Shown: in pieces, positions 53,901 through 64,000 of the stretch
How the letters are laid out: each line of letters begins with the position of its first letter
Position numbering within the stretch: the stretch's first letter is position 1
Position numbers and translations under genes: made by a program
Assembly: GCA_964057225.1 (NCBI GenBank)
Contig: OZ059897.1
Location: 7,440,001 to 7,504,000, forward strand
Source of the DNA: Auanema rhodensis
Taxonomy: Eukaryota > Nematoda > Chromadorea > Rhabditida > Rhabditidae
Length of the DNA stretch: 64,000 bases
Reading direction: 5' to 3'
The notes under the pieces: model-generated
What the model saw: only the letters and a program-made list of their open reading frames with translations
What the model was told of the DNA's origin: nothing
Databases searched by the model: none

Positions 53901-56533
53901 AGTATAAAACTATCAGCGTTAAGAGAATGAGTATGAGATTGAAAGAGAGATTGAAGTGTGAATGAAAAACGTAATACATCAAAAGAAATGAGAGAAACAG
54001 ACACAAAGAGAAATCTAAAGAAATATATAAAGCATGTTCGTATGAGAGAGAAAGAGTGAGCAAGAAACTACTATGAGCTGACAAGCTGACAAATAGAAAG
54101 GCTTTTAACCGATTCAAAGACATCCATAATCCATTACGCATAACGATTTTCATAATTATGTGTGAGAATGACTATATAATACTATATTTATATAGATAAA
54201 ATGCTCAAAACAAAATATTACTATATAGCATAGATTAAGTTTATTTTTCTATTTTTTTTGGAGACAAAAAAATATTTTTAAGCTTCTTATATTCCAGCTC
54301 TTATCATTGTCCTCACACTTTTCTAGTTCAAAATACTAAACCGAAATTCGAAACCATGGTCAATTTCAAAAAACGCTCTGTTACATATTGAAGTTGGAAA
54401 CCAAGACAATATTTTCGTAAAATGAATAACTAATTCGTTTGAACTGGACGGATTGCCGAGGAGACCAGATGGGCTATTCTCTTCGACCAACTAGATCTAA
54501 AACTCATAGCTGTTTTACTATTTCTGCCACCAAGTTGCTTTAAATCTTGCTGGAATGCAGATTTTCAAAATGTCTTCAAATTGCAATGAAATTCCATTCA
54601 ATGACATCCGCTCTTTAGGTCACTCGGATGCTATATGCCCTCTACCATTAAAACAAGACCATTCGTTCTGGTGTCACGTCAATGGTGAACAACCTGTCCA
54701 AAGAACGGCATCATGAGAATTATGTGAGTTTGACGTGGTCAGAGTTCTTCGCAGAATAACAATTATGAAAAGTTGCAGAAGATATATTCGGATAGCATTT
54801 AAATTGAGAGAGGAGCAGAGATACAGAGATATGTTATAGTAATTGGGAGTTGTTAGTCGATAAATGCCCATGTAAACTTCATAAAGATACCGCTCAACAT
54901 ATAATTGGCAATTTGCCTACTGATTAGAGACAAAGTATTGGTTCGTACATGATTCTTATACTATATTTGGTCAATTTCCAACGTTATTTTATTATAGTTG
55001 TATCTGTCAAACATGGTATATTGAAGAATATAGATGAATATTTGCTTTTATATCCTTATTATACAGTTATTAAACAATTGAATAGACATGTATATATATA
55101 TAGAACATTTTCTTTATAATCAAAATGCATGTGTATTTGCTCAATGAAAATAGAAATTCCAAAACTAATAGAGGACACTATCAAATTAATTAGAAAACAT
55201 GAACTTTTTTTTTTCTTTTTTTCTTTTTTTGAAAATTCTTAGAACATAACGAGAGGTTAGTTTGTAGTTCAATTTGTGAACTGAATCTATGCAATCAATA
55301 TATCGTTGTTGACATTCTATTTGGAAATAAAAATTAGGAAATAAAATGGAACTAGTTAGTTGAAATACATACAAAGAGATATAACGAAGTGAGAAAAAAT
55401 ATTTGGACAATTGATAACAGAAATCGGAGAACGAATATGCTTATAATGATAGTAGCAATACAAACTTAACAGATCATCTTTCCAGTTTCTTTGAACGAAA
55501 AAGCTATCATTGTCATTAGTTCTCCTATTTCCTTGAAAATTGAAATTATCGTTTTTAGAGAAGAAATAAGCGGAAAATGAGTTGAAAATGTAGAAAGAAG
55601 GCTAATTTGCCGACGCTTGTTGCGCGTTAGAAAAGCTATTGACCTCTTATATCTTCTTTTTTCTTTTATATTCATCGATAGTTACGACTAGTTTCCTTTT
55701 TTTCTTGACTTTTCTTTTAAAAAACATACAAACTTTATATATATATATATATATCAATATAATAAATGTTAGAGTGCTCAAAAGCATATGTTCAAAATGT
55801 TTGATTCACGTGTAATTTGAGGTAAAATTATTTGAATTAGAAATGCTATATGAGTGGTTGTGAGCAAATAAAACTTCAGAAAAATATTAAAGAAACAACA
55901 AAAATATTTTAAAAATCTACTAAGAATAAGAGATGCTTTTGTTCATATGCTTCAAAAAATGAATGTTTTCTTCATATTTCACAATAGATATTGTTGTTTT
56001 GAACAAAAAATAACATTTAAATCAAAAATGCATGAAGTATTTCAATTTATTCCAAACATTGAAAAATTTGCTGTTAAAATGATAGATCGAATTGATGAAA
56101 CATTTGGATATTTGTGATTTATGTCAACAACAACAGGCGTAACATTTGCATTTACACCAACAGGCGCTTGTTGAACCGATGATGCCATATCTCAGTTTCA
56201 CCTTTACGCTTGTATCTCTTTCAAATTCCTATTCTTCAAAAGAGAAGTTATTTAATCTCTTTGACAGCATGTCTTATTGAAGAACATATGTATATAACAG
56301 CTTATTTACTTGGCATCATTAAACTATATCCGTATATATCAACTAACTTTCTTATATTTCACTGGCTTCTTTTTGGGCTGTCCTCCCGATGGTCCTGTGC
56401 CGGAAGGTCCTGGGGCAACGGGATTACCAGAAACGGCCGTTATGTAGCTTTCAGTCTTCTGCCCACGATCAACTTCATAAAAGCGTGGTGTTTTGCCCTC
56501 CGGTCCTGGCATCAGGCTATCTGATGCACTCAT
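47996..56533 (-). CDS. SLC3A2: SLC3A-type heavy chain of heteromeric amino-acid transporters (4F2hc/rBAT-like)
   Basis: Seventeen exons: 56348-56533, 53452-53582, 51107-51239, 50326-50424, 50148-50277, 49891-49997, 49696-49833, 49508-49600, 49361-49458, 49197-49309, 49046-49152, 48841-48993, 48681-48794, 48532-48627, 48298-48369, 48161-48250 and 47996-48112, giving 658 aa. The cytosolic N-terminus (1-105) ends GLNEEEL…GFWRAIR, as in 4F2hc. One transmembrane helix covers about 107-131. Cys134 sits four residues outside the helix in ISPSC, the place of the disulfide to the light chain. [16 protein letters not shown] opens an alpha-amylase-like ectodomain with [11 protein letters not shown]. The amylase nucleophile segment reads GIDGFYLSE, without Asp, so it is a chaperone-type subunit and not a glucosidase. 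C. elegans counterparts are atgp-1/2; the assignment to one is not possible. Confidence 0.92.
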
Positions 56534-58471
56534 TGCAAGTCTGCAAGATGACAAAAAAATGAATGATAGAGAGAGAAAAACAGAAAAAGCTGAATAACAA
56601 ATGGCATGAAATGTTCAAAAAATTATTTGAGTGGCAGGAATTGGTGACATAAAATATACGAAAGAGTATGCATAGAAGACCTGGAAGTAGCAAGTAAATT
56701 GACGGAAACGAAGTAGCAATGGCTTAAAGGGTTCATCTGCTTCTTTCTCTCTTTTTATTTCTCCTTATTGCTTTTATCTCCTCTTTCTTACTATTTCAAA
56801 TGACATTTTTCTAAACAACCGAATCAATAGAATGGCGCGTTCAAACATGAAGATAGACGTTCATGAATAAGCAATTTAATCATGAAGATTAGCAAGAAAA
56901 TAACCAAAAAAAAATCTTTTTAATTTGGTAGTCGTTCAATAGACAAGCAAATGAAATCTAATTATTCAGATTTTTAGTGAATGGTGCTTGCATTAAATGA
57001 TTTTCGGTGGTTTTCAAAATTGAAACAGATAGTTGCAAACTAGGACGAAGGGAGGCGAAGAGGGAGCTGGCTGAGTTTTGTTCTATTCAGCTCGTTGCAT
57101 GAAATTTCATCGATTGTAATGAATGTAACTACGAGATATCGGAATCAGTTTCGAACACATATGACCATATGAGGCAATAATAATAACAAAAAAATATTAT
57201 AAACAAAAATTCAGACATTGACCAAGTATATAACGAATGTAAAATTGTAATGAAAAAGAGCATTTTTGTCAATTTTTCAACAACAATATTTAGATGAAGT
57301 TAAATAAATTGTTGGAATATATAGAAGATGGTGTGGATTGAAGCTTAGTTTTCGATAAATATACAACTGGAGATGGAGAGGCTAACGGAGAAGTGAGGCG
57401 GGTATTAAAATGACTAAATCCTAGAACATCTGGCAACTAATAAGGTGAGTGAAGCATGACTAATCATTTTCCGCACAGGAAATAAAGAAATAGAAAGAAA
57501 TAACAGAAAAAGAACAATGACTAGAGAAATAGCATGTCGAAAACACAAGACTTAACGGAAGTTGTGATCATGACTTGACCCAGAACACCCTGAGAGAGTC
57601 AAAATAGCGTTTCAATTAGTCTGTAAAATTTGTTAATTAGAGATTTAAAAACTTTTGAATATCAGTGATGTCGACCATAAACTTTTCTCTTTCCAAGCAT
57701 GCGTTGTGCGAAAAGAGACAGCCGTCGTGGGAGTTGAGCTAGGGGAAAAGGGTGTAAGTCTAGTAGTAGCCAGGAACAGGCGGAGACTGAGGCGGGGCGC
57801 ACGGGCGCTGACAGAGACGCAGGGCAAATGTGTGTATCTGTGTAGAGGAGACCACTGAATGAAGACAACAACTTGCTGATCATGGAAGACGTTGCTGTTG
57901 GTATTGTTCTAAAGCTGATGATGATGTAAGTGATGAGAGTTGTGGCCAGGAATCGCTGAAAGCTTAAGGCGACAACAAAATTAAATGCGAACAGCATAAG
58001 TTGTAGAGAGACAATTATCTGTCTATAGTCATATTATAAATAAGCCGAGCAGCTTGATTCAACATTCTGCTGGAGTTATTCCATCCATCTTGCCGCTATC
58101 ATGAAACGTTTCCTTAAAGGCTTTCCATCACATAAACTTTAGCAGGATCGAGACAACGCATCAAGACTCAGATTGGTGGCATTGTGTATATGTACGTCAG
58201 TCAATGGCAACAGAAAAACGGAGAAGAAAGAAGGCATAGGTCGAATGGGTGTGTTTGGTTGACTGAATAACGCTCCTCACTCTCGTTTTCAATTTTCCCT
58301 TTTATGTCTGATACCGGTCTTAGCAAGATGAAAAGTATATGAAGTGATGAATGAATTTTGAATCTTTCATTTTCATAAAATTCAACAAAACAGTTAAAAT
58401 AACAATATTAAGAAAACACAAGAAAACAAAAAAGAAATACAATTACCTGCCACATATTAAGAAAATAACTT
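56534..58471. promoter_or_regulatory. Region upstream of the SLC3A-type gene with a GC-rich patch
   Basis: A TTGCAG acceptor precedes the SLC3A start by a few bases (minus strand, about 56540-56546), so a leader or noncoding exon lies upstream. At about 57700-57840 a GC-rich patch (GGCGGGGCGCACGGGCGC) contrasts sharply with the AT-rich surroundings and may mark the promoter. Open frames across it (57655-57858 plus, 57662-57997 minus) match nothing I know. Confidence 0.35.
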
Positions 58472-61400
58472 TTATTCATTTGGCGGTGAGTTGCTAGCAT
58501 TATTAAATGCTTCATCAATAGCCTGAAATCACAAGTTTAGTTTGAATTTGAATCTTTCAATCCAAAACGAAACTAACTTCTGTATAGTTTTCTTTATGTT
58601 TTCCATCCCAATACACCTTGCCACAATCGCTGCACACGTAGAAGAACCGATGGATAAGATGAAAAACTTGTTCCGGAACTTTTTCAATTAAACAAGGATT
58701 TCCGTCATCTTTCTCACGGTGAAGAATAATATTTCGACTGAAAATTAAAAGTTGTCAAACGTACATAACTTACAATATTTTAACGTTATATCAACTACTC
58801 CATCTTCCACAGATGCCGACAACCATTCAGGATTCTCGACAGGCCTATCAATACGAAAGGGGATTGGATTTACAGTAGTTCTGCTAGCACTTTCTAATTT
58901 GGTAAACCAATCTGAATTTTTAAAACAGATTATTTAGGAAGAGCAAGTGATGATACATTCATAATCGAATGGATCTTCATGGAAAGGGTGGCTGCAAATA
59001 ACGTGACAGTAATGTAAAGCACGAAGAACAATTGAAGGAACTCTGACAAACTTATCACAGTTACATTCCTGTAAATAATTCAGATCATCATTAACATAAC
59101 TTTTCTGATTACTTACAATGCACCTAGAAAATATTGATGAAGCGTCGAACACCAAGTTGTACTTCTCAACTACTTTCTTCAATTGAGTCAAAGGATTGCA
59201 TGCGACATTTTGAATACAAACAACCCTAGATGGAAATTGTGCCTTTAGCTACAACAAGTTTACATTCATTACTTAATTAACATCAATTTTTACCGCATCA
59301 TAGGATCTACCAGCAGTGAAAATCACCCTATCGGGACGCTTTAATGCTTGCTCGCTTACATGGGGCTTTGAATCACACATAATAACATTAACACCTATCC
59401 GTCTGTAAGAACTTTAAAAGTGAAACTTATTAATTAACCAATACCGCAAATTTTTGCCTAATCCTCGTAGCATCATATCAACAATACATTTAAGATCTCC
59501 AGGCTTTCTTGGGCAGGATATATCACCTATTACTTTGCTGTTGAGTGCCTGGGAGTTTGATATGCAAAATGTATGGTCATCAAACGTACCTCAACACAAT
59601 CAGCCCAATTCATATCTTCTACTCGGGGAGCTTTATCTCTTTTAATCTTAGGCTTTTTCATTGAATTTATAGTAGCCCCAGCGATAAAATCATTTAACAC
59701 AAGGCCTCGCTCACTAAAAATTAAATTGTATACTGTAACAATTTAAAGGTAAATTATTACATTGATAGTAACTTGATTTTTTCAAATAATCCAATCAAAA
59801 TATATGCATCCATTGCAGCATAACGTTTCTGTTCCTTCCTTAGAGGTCTTGCTGACCAATTTGAGCACTGGAGTAAATAGAGTTTTCCATCATTACTGAC
59901 TAGTAGAGATGATAGCGTAGCGAGAATGTGCAGCGATGTCCGAGTGGTTAAGGAGTTGGACTTGAAATCCAATGGGCATTGCCCGCGTAGGTTCGAACCC
60001 TGCTCGCTGCGTATGTTTTTGCATTTTGTAAATTTATATTAAAAACGGCGAAACAATATTTAAACCAAACTTTAAAAACTTTAAGAAAGATACCTGCTCA
60101 GCTTTGCTTATTTTTTTCCCGCATAGTAATAGGGACAAAGTACTCAATCCAAAATGGATAATATCCGTATTTCCTATGTCATGATCAGTTAGGGAACCAT
60201 CTTGACTCCTTGATAATTCTACAAAGAAATATTAAAAATCAACCATATTCTTAATGATTTACGGGAAAAATCCACAAATGTCTCATCCACTTGTAGAATC
60301 TGAATTCCGATATTTTTGTATGAATTTCAAAGACCGAACCTACGTTTTCAACAAGACGTTTCAAACACAGAACGTTGCTCCTCTCCACGATGTGAGAGAT
60401 TTTATTAAATGGAGGAGTATCAAAAATTATTCTCATATCATTGATGAAATCAAATCCTACAATATTTTTTAAAGCGCTAACATTATAGGCTAATTTACCA
60501 AGTTTGATGGCTCTCCCACATAGTAAAGTATCAAAAAACTTCTCAAATTGTTCCATAGTAAGAAGTTGTTCTAGTGTTATGAAATCCACAAGAAACGTTT
60601 CATTTCCTAAAGAGCACTGCAAGATCGCAGCACTACAAATCTCTCATTTTACAACATTAATTATAAAGAATATTAACCCTTCGCATTGTACTGTAGGCTT
60701 ATTTTCTGAATCTAAACCAATAATTTCAGTTTTTGAAATTTTCTCCATAAGATTTTCCATTTTTTCCCAAGTATCAACTATAATAATAGGATGGCCTTCG
60801 TGCAAGATTAAGTCACTATCTTCAATTTTTTGCTGATATCTATTATTAAAAGCACGCATAGTATTCATTAAATAAAAACATACTGTTTAACTTTCTCTTC
60901 AGCTAATGAGTATATATCAGGATTATTGTCAACGTAATTTCGCAAAGCAGGAAAATCGTTCAACGACAATCTATACACGATAATCCATCTTAGCGCATCG
61001 TCCCTTCAAAAGATATTTAGTGATTACAAATTGGAAAAACATACAAGTAATCATTTCGTATAAGTCTGTCTAGAAGAAAGGGAAGGGCACGGTCTTTATT
61101 TTGATCGATATTCGTCTGAAATGCTTATTATTTATTAGAATTAGAAGATATGAGCCTTCATCTGATCATAATAAGCTTCGTCACTCATCGGATCATCATC
61201 CTTGAACCTGAAGAAAAAAAAACTACAAATCTGACCAGAAGCAAAAACCAATAACCTGTTATGAATGTTAAATCGTATACTTCCCAACAAGCGAAGAGTA
61301 GCAAGATTAGGAGCTAAACTTCGATCTAACTTCAATACGATCAAAATTCTGTTCACTAGCTTTTCCAAAGATCTTCCTATAAGGTACACATGAGTTCGAC

Positions 61401-62444
61401 TGAGTTTGAATAAAAACCATAAAAACGCTCAAAACTCAGAGTCATGATGCGAAGTTCTTTATAAGGAGTTAACAATTTCTCAATCTCTGAGTATGATCTA
61501 TTAACGAAGTCATCAAAAAATTTTATCAACGCAATCTGCAACACAAGCATAGATCTGTTCAATTTATGTAATGTTACTTTCAGATGTTCGGCTTTAGGAT
61601 CTTTTTTTAGAATTTCCATTACTATTTCGCTCTTATCTTGTAGAAAGCAAGGAATAATAAAATCATATATGTCGTATTTATGAAATAGATCATAATGACA
61701 AGCCAGTTCCATCGCTTCTTTAAAATTTTTTTTAGTATTGAGGTCCTTAAAAAAGCAATGAGGTTATAGCAATAAGTAGAATATACCTTAATACGAGCAG
61801 TTTGTTCAATTCTCATATCTTCATCATCGAACTGATAGATTTCAGACATAAGGTTAAGAAACGTTAAATGACTGCGAGTAAATGTAGTCAAAGCTGCTTT
61901 CTAAAGTATATTAATGTGCGAATTTTTAAAACTAAACGGCACCCTTATTTCCATTGTTAAATATTTATCTTTTAGTTCTGCGAGATCATTTTTTATTACC
62001 CAACTTTTGAAGTAACTGATAACAAGACCTAAGGTGGATATATAAAAAATAGAACAATTTCTTTCACACTACCTGATAAAGAATTAAGCTTGGTTGATTT
62101 GTGATCGGGTAAACATTCGTACAATGGAAGAATATCCTTCAATGGATTTTCACAGCTCTCAAGAATACTATAAACAATGCTTTGTAGACGTTCTTCTTTA
62201 ATTGTATCGTCTTCTTCGGCTATAAACACATCCTTAAATATTCCCATCATAATAATACTGAAGATGTTGAAGTGAATACCTTCAATAGTTTCCGTTGATT
62301 ATCAACGATTGGATCACAGTATTCTAATTTTCTCAAAGCCATTTTTTCTTTTCTAGTTTTTGGCTTAGGGGGAGAATTTTCTTCTTGCCGTTGATTAGAA
62401 ACATCATCAATAGTTTCGGTAAAAGAACTATTACCATGAGCCAT
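58472..62444 (-). CDS. mut-7: MUT-7/EXD3-like 3'-5' exonuclease with Mut7-C domain
   Basis: Twenty-three exons, from the start: 62280-62444, 62073-62232, 61943-62028, 61787-61900, 61578-61745, 61418-61535, 61256-61376, 61156-61207, 61045-61115, 60884-61003, 60678-60839, 60344-60632, 60263-60299, 60094-60218, 59761-59867, 59590-59713, 59445-59548, 59294-59402, 59117-59248, 58957-59068, 58785-58911, 58578-58737 and 58472-58522. They give 937 aa, near C. elegans MUT-7. A helical N-terminal half is followed by a DEDDy exonuclease domain: ExoI GLDSE (Asp435, Glu437), ExoII segment LAYNVSAL without an acid, and ExoIII RYAAMDA (Tyr612, Asp616). From about 690 comes Mut7-C: GDLKCIVDMMLRGLGKNLRR and a zinc-type CSDCGKVYWDGKH. 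MUT-7 works in small-RNA amplification and transposon silencing in Mutator foci. One GC-AG intron (61116-61155) and one weak donor (58784) are required. Confidence 0.93.
59930..60011 (+). tRNA. tRNA-Ser (anticodon UGA)
   Basis: Complete 82-nt class II cloverleaf without intron. The acceptor stem GCAGCGA pairs with TCGCTGC (60004-60010), with G as discriminator. The anticodon arm TTGGA/TCCAA has loop CTTGAAA, anticodon TGA. The long variable arm GGGCATTGCCC is typical of tRNA-Ser. The B box is GGTTCGAACCC, and TTTTT follows within ten bases. It lies inside the mut-7 intron 59868-60093 but on the opposite strand, so it has its own pol III transcription. Confidence 0.97.
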
Positions 62445-63008
62445 TAAAATAGCTTCTTAAATTAAAAAAACATTTTTGAAAGCATTAATGCTTTTTGTAA
62501 ACGTCAAATTTGGGTAAAGCATTTAAAACAAAAGTAAACTAAATGTACAAAACACTTTCAATGACAAAAAATGTCAAAACGCGTAGTGACGAGGAAAACT
62601 TTTTTTAAAAACTTTAAGTTTTATAATATTCATTAGAATTTAAAAGTACGCTTAACTTCGTATTCAGAATGTTATTTTGCGATGATATTAACTACAATAT
62701 TCTATTTCATTGAAAAACGGTAATGATATTGTCAATTTAGATAATTTACCGTTCTTCACAACGAAAAATAATATTTAAGACGGTTAGCGGTTATCCGAGT
62801 TCTCTAATCATTTTTATAAAATTTCGATATCTGTCATAGGAATGGTCGTAGATACAAACAACACACTGGGTCACGTACAAACATATCGTTGGTCACACAA
62901 AGTATTTAATTTTTTTACGGCATAATTAATTTCCAACTATTTTTAATTTTTTGTTTCATTTACATTATTGTATTTAATAAAAGAAAGCATTTCAGGCAGT
63001 TTTTAAAC
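62445..63008. promoter_or_regulatory. Divergent promoter region of mut-7 and TFIIS
   Basis: 564 bases between two start codons facing away from each other, so both promoters must lie here. A TTTCAG at 62991-62996, twelve bases before the TFIIS ATG, and TTTAAG on the minus strand near 62459 (mut-7 side) are candidate trans-splice acceptors. I see no convincing TATA box or other named motif in this AT-rich spacer. Confidence 0.55.
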
Positions 63009-64000
63009 ATGTCATGTGAAGCAGAAGTTCTAAGCATTGGTTGTAAATTGGATAAAATTTTATCAGGAAGTAAACCTGTGAGTGATTATACTATGAATAT
63101 TATATAGTGTTAGGATTATTCGATTTTTTAAAATCTCTTTTTTAATTAATGGTGACCGCACAACTACAGTAATTAAGTTATTTTATTAGTAATTATATTC
63201 TTCGATTAATTTATCCATGTTGTTTTTGCTATTTTGACGGTTATTTTTATACAATAATTTAAATGAATTTAAGGCTGAAGATGCATTGGAGTTATTAAAT
63301 GCTTTGAGTCGTTTGCCAATCACTCTAGAAGTATTGACAGTAAGCTAACAACTTTCGTAAACATTTTTATGAATTATTTTCAAGAATACTCAAATTGGAA
63401 AGAAACTCAATGAGTTTCGTAAAAAAACAAGCGATGATAAATTAGCTAAACTTGCCAAAAACTTGATCAAAGAATGGAAGAATCTCATTGACAAAAAAGA
63501 TAGTGGCGAAAAGGTATTTCTAACCCTACTTTTTAAATATTTTTATGTTCGATAGATGCCTCGAAACGACTCGACTGCTTCTAATCTTTCTTCAAAAAGT
63601 AAAGAAATTATTACCCCTAAAGAAAATAAAAAAGAAGACAAACCTCCTGTATCGCTTCCGTCAAGTTCGAATGGGGCTTTCCCACCCAAACATCTGATTA
63701 ATGATGATGTAAGAACTTTAGTGAGCTATGCACGTAATTTTAAAGTCTAATATAGGTTCGTGGCAAGTCCGCTCAAATGATTTTGAATGCTCTACGTTAT
63801 ACTGATTTACCTGATGGGACACATGACCCTGAAGGTTTAGCTGTTGAAATTGAACAAGCTTTATATGATGCAAGTTTGATCTTCAATTTTTTTTTCATTA
63901 TGAATTTTTGAAGACGCACAAAGGTACAAATGATAAATATAAAGCCGGTTTACGTAGTCGCGTTTTCAATCTGCGTGACAAAAAAAACACTGCTCTCAGG
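63009..64000 (+). CDS. Transcription elongation factor TFIIS (S-II), 5' part, cut by the window end
   Basis: Exons 63009-63077, 63274-63339, 63385-63513, 63556-63708, 63756-63873 and from 63924 onward. The N-terminal LW domain spans about residues 1-85: ALELLNALSRLPIT, then TQIGKKLNEFRKK and LAKNLIKEWKNLI, which binds RNA polymerase II-associated factors. A Ser/Lys/Glu-rich linker follows in exon 4. Exon 5 begins the central, polymerase-binding domain (VRGKSAQMILNAL), continued by KYKAGLRSRVFNLRDKKN. The zinc ribbon with its DE dipeptide lies beyond the window. TFIIS rescues arrested polymerase II by stimulating RNA cleavage. The acceptor of the sixth exon is ambiguous: AAAG at 63923 keeps phase, while the AAG at 63913 would need a one-base shift. 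The opposite gene is mut-7. Confidence 0.93.

Noticed and set aside
57662-57997. 111-codon minus-strand frame over the GC-rich patch
   Set aside because: High GC removes stops; the peptide shows no family features and does not splice in phase to the SLC3A gene.

Overview
This is a window of AT-rich nuclear DNA from a nematode. The evidence is the many short GT-AG introns (about 40-60 nt, mixed with multi-kilobase ones), 3' splice sites placed a few bases before most start codons (the mark of spliced-leader trans-splicing), a chemoreceptor of the worm Sra superfamily, a MATH/BTB protein of worm type, a ShKT domain, and a MUT-7 homologue. The acceptor consensus is loose (TTTCAG, TATAG and TTAAG all occur), so I doubt it is Caenorhabditis. 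I do not name a species. I assembled the gene models by hand from splice sites and reading phase.

Layout. From 0.4 to 19.4 kb the genes are on the plus strand: a tryparedoxin/nucleoredoxin-like protein (393-1003), the mitochondrial J-protein DNAJC11 (2909-5349), a BRI3-like membrane protein close behind it (5723-6504), a secreted ShKT + nitrobindin protein (10069-12091), a secreted GDSL-type protein with altered active-site blocks (13036-15089), tRNA-His(GUG) (15547-15618) and a seven-helix chemoreceptor (17655-19407). From 19.7 to 35.7 kb the genes are on the minus strand: the peroxisomal dihydroxyacetone-phosphate acyltransferase GNPAT with a C-terminal AKL signal (19714-22649), a MATH/BTB protein (24172-25856), and a single-pass membrane protein with an EGF-like remnant and a proline-rich PPSY tail, spread over 8.3 kb (27381-35692). 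The stretch 35.7-46.8 kb is purine-rich on the plus strand and has no gene I can defend. It carries half of a 123-base direct duplication whose other copy lies in an intron at 33.2 kb.

The last part holds a small six-cysteine (Ly6-like) membrane protein on the plus strand (46779-47597). On the minus strand are an SLC3A/4F2hc-type heavy chain of amino-acid transporters (47996-56533) and a 23-exon mut-7 homologue (58472-62444) with a tRNA-Ser(UGA) in antisense orientation inside one intron. Divergently transcribed from mut-7, and cut by the window end, is transcription elongation factor TFIIS (from 63009).

The genes do not form one pathway. They are mostly housekeeping genes (ether-lipid synthesis, mitochondrial membrane organisation, amino-acid transport, transcript elongation, small-RNA silencing) mixed with fast-evolving secreted or surface proteins typical of worms (ShKT-nitrobindin, GDSL-like, chemoreceptor, Ly6-like, EGF-tail protein). 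No bacterial-type system, CRISPR array or intact transposon was seen. The least explained items are the ShKT-nitrobindin fusion, the GDSL protein lacking its usual catalytic His and oxyanion Asn, the MUT-7 exonuclease lacking an acidic residue in its ExoII segment, the unidentified EGF/PPSY and Ly6-like proteins, and the duplicated 123-mer.
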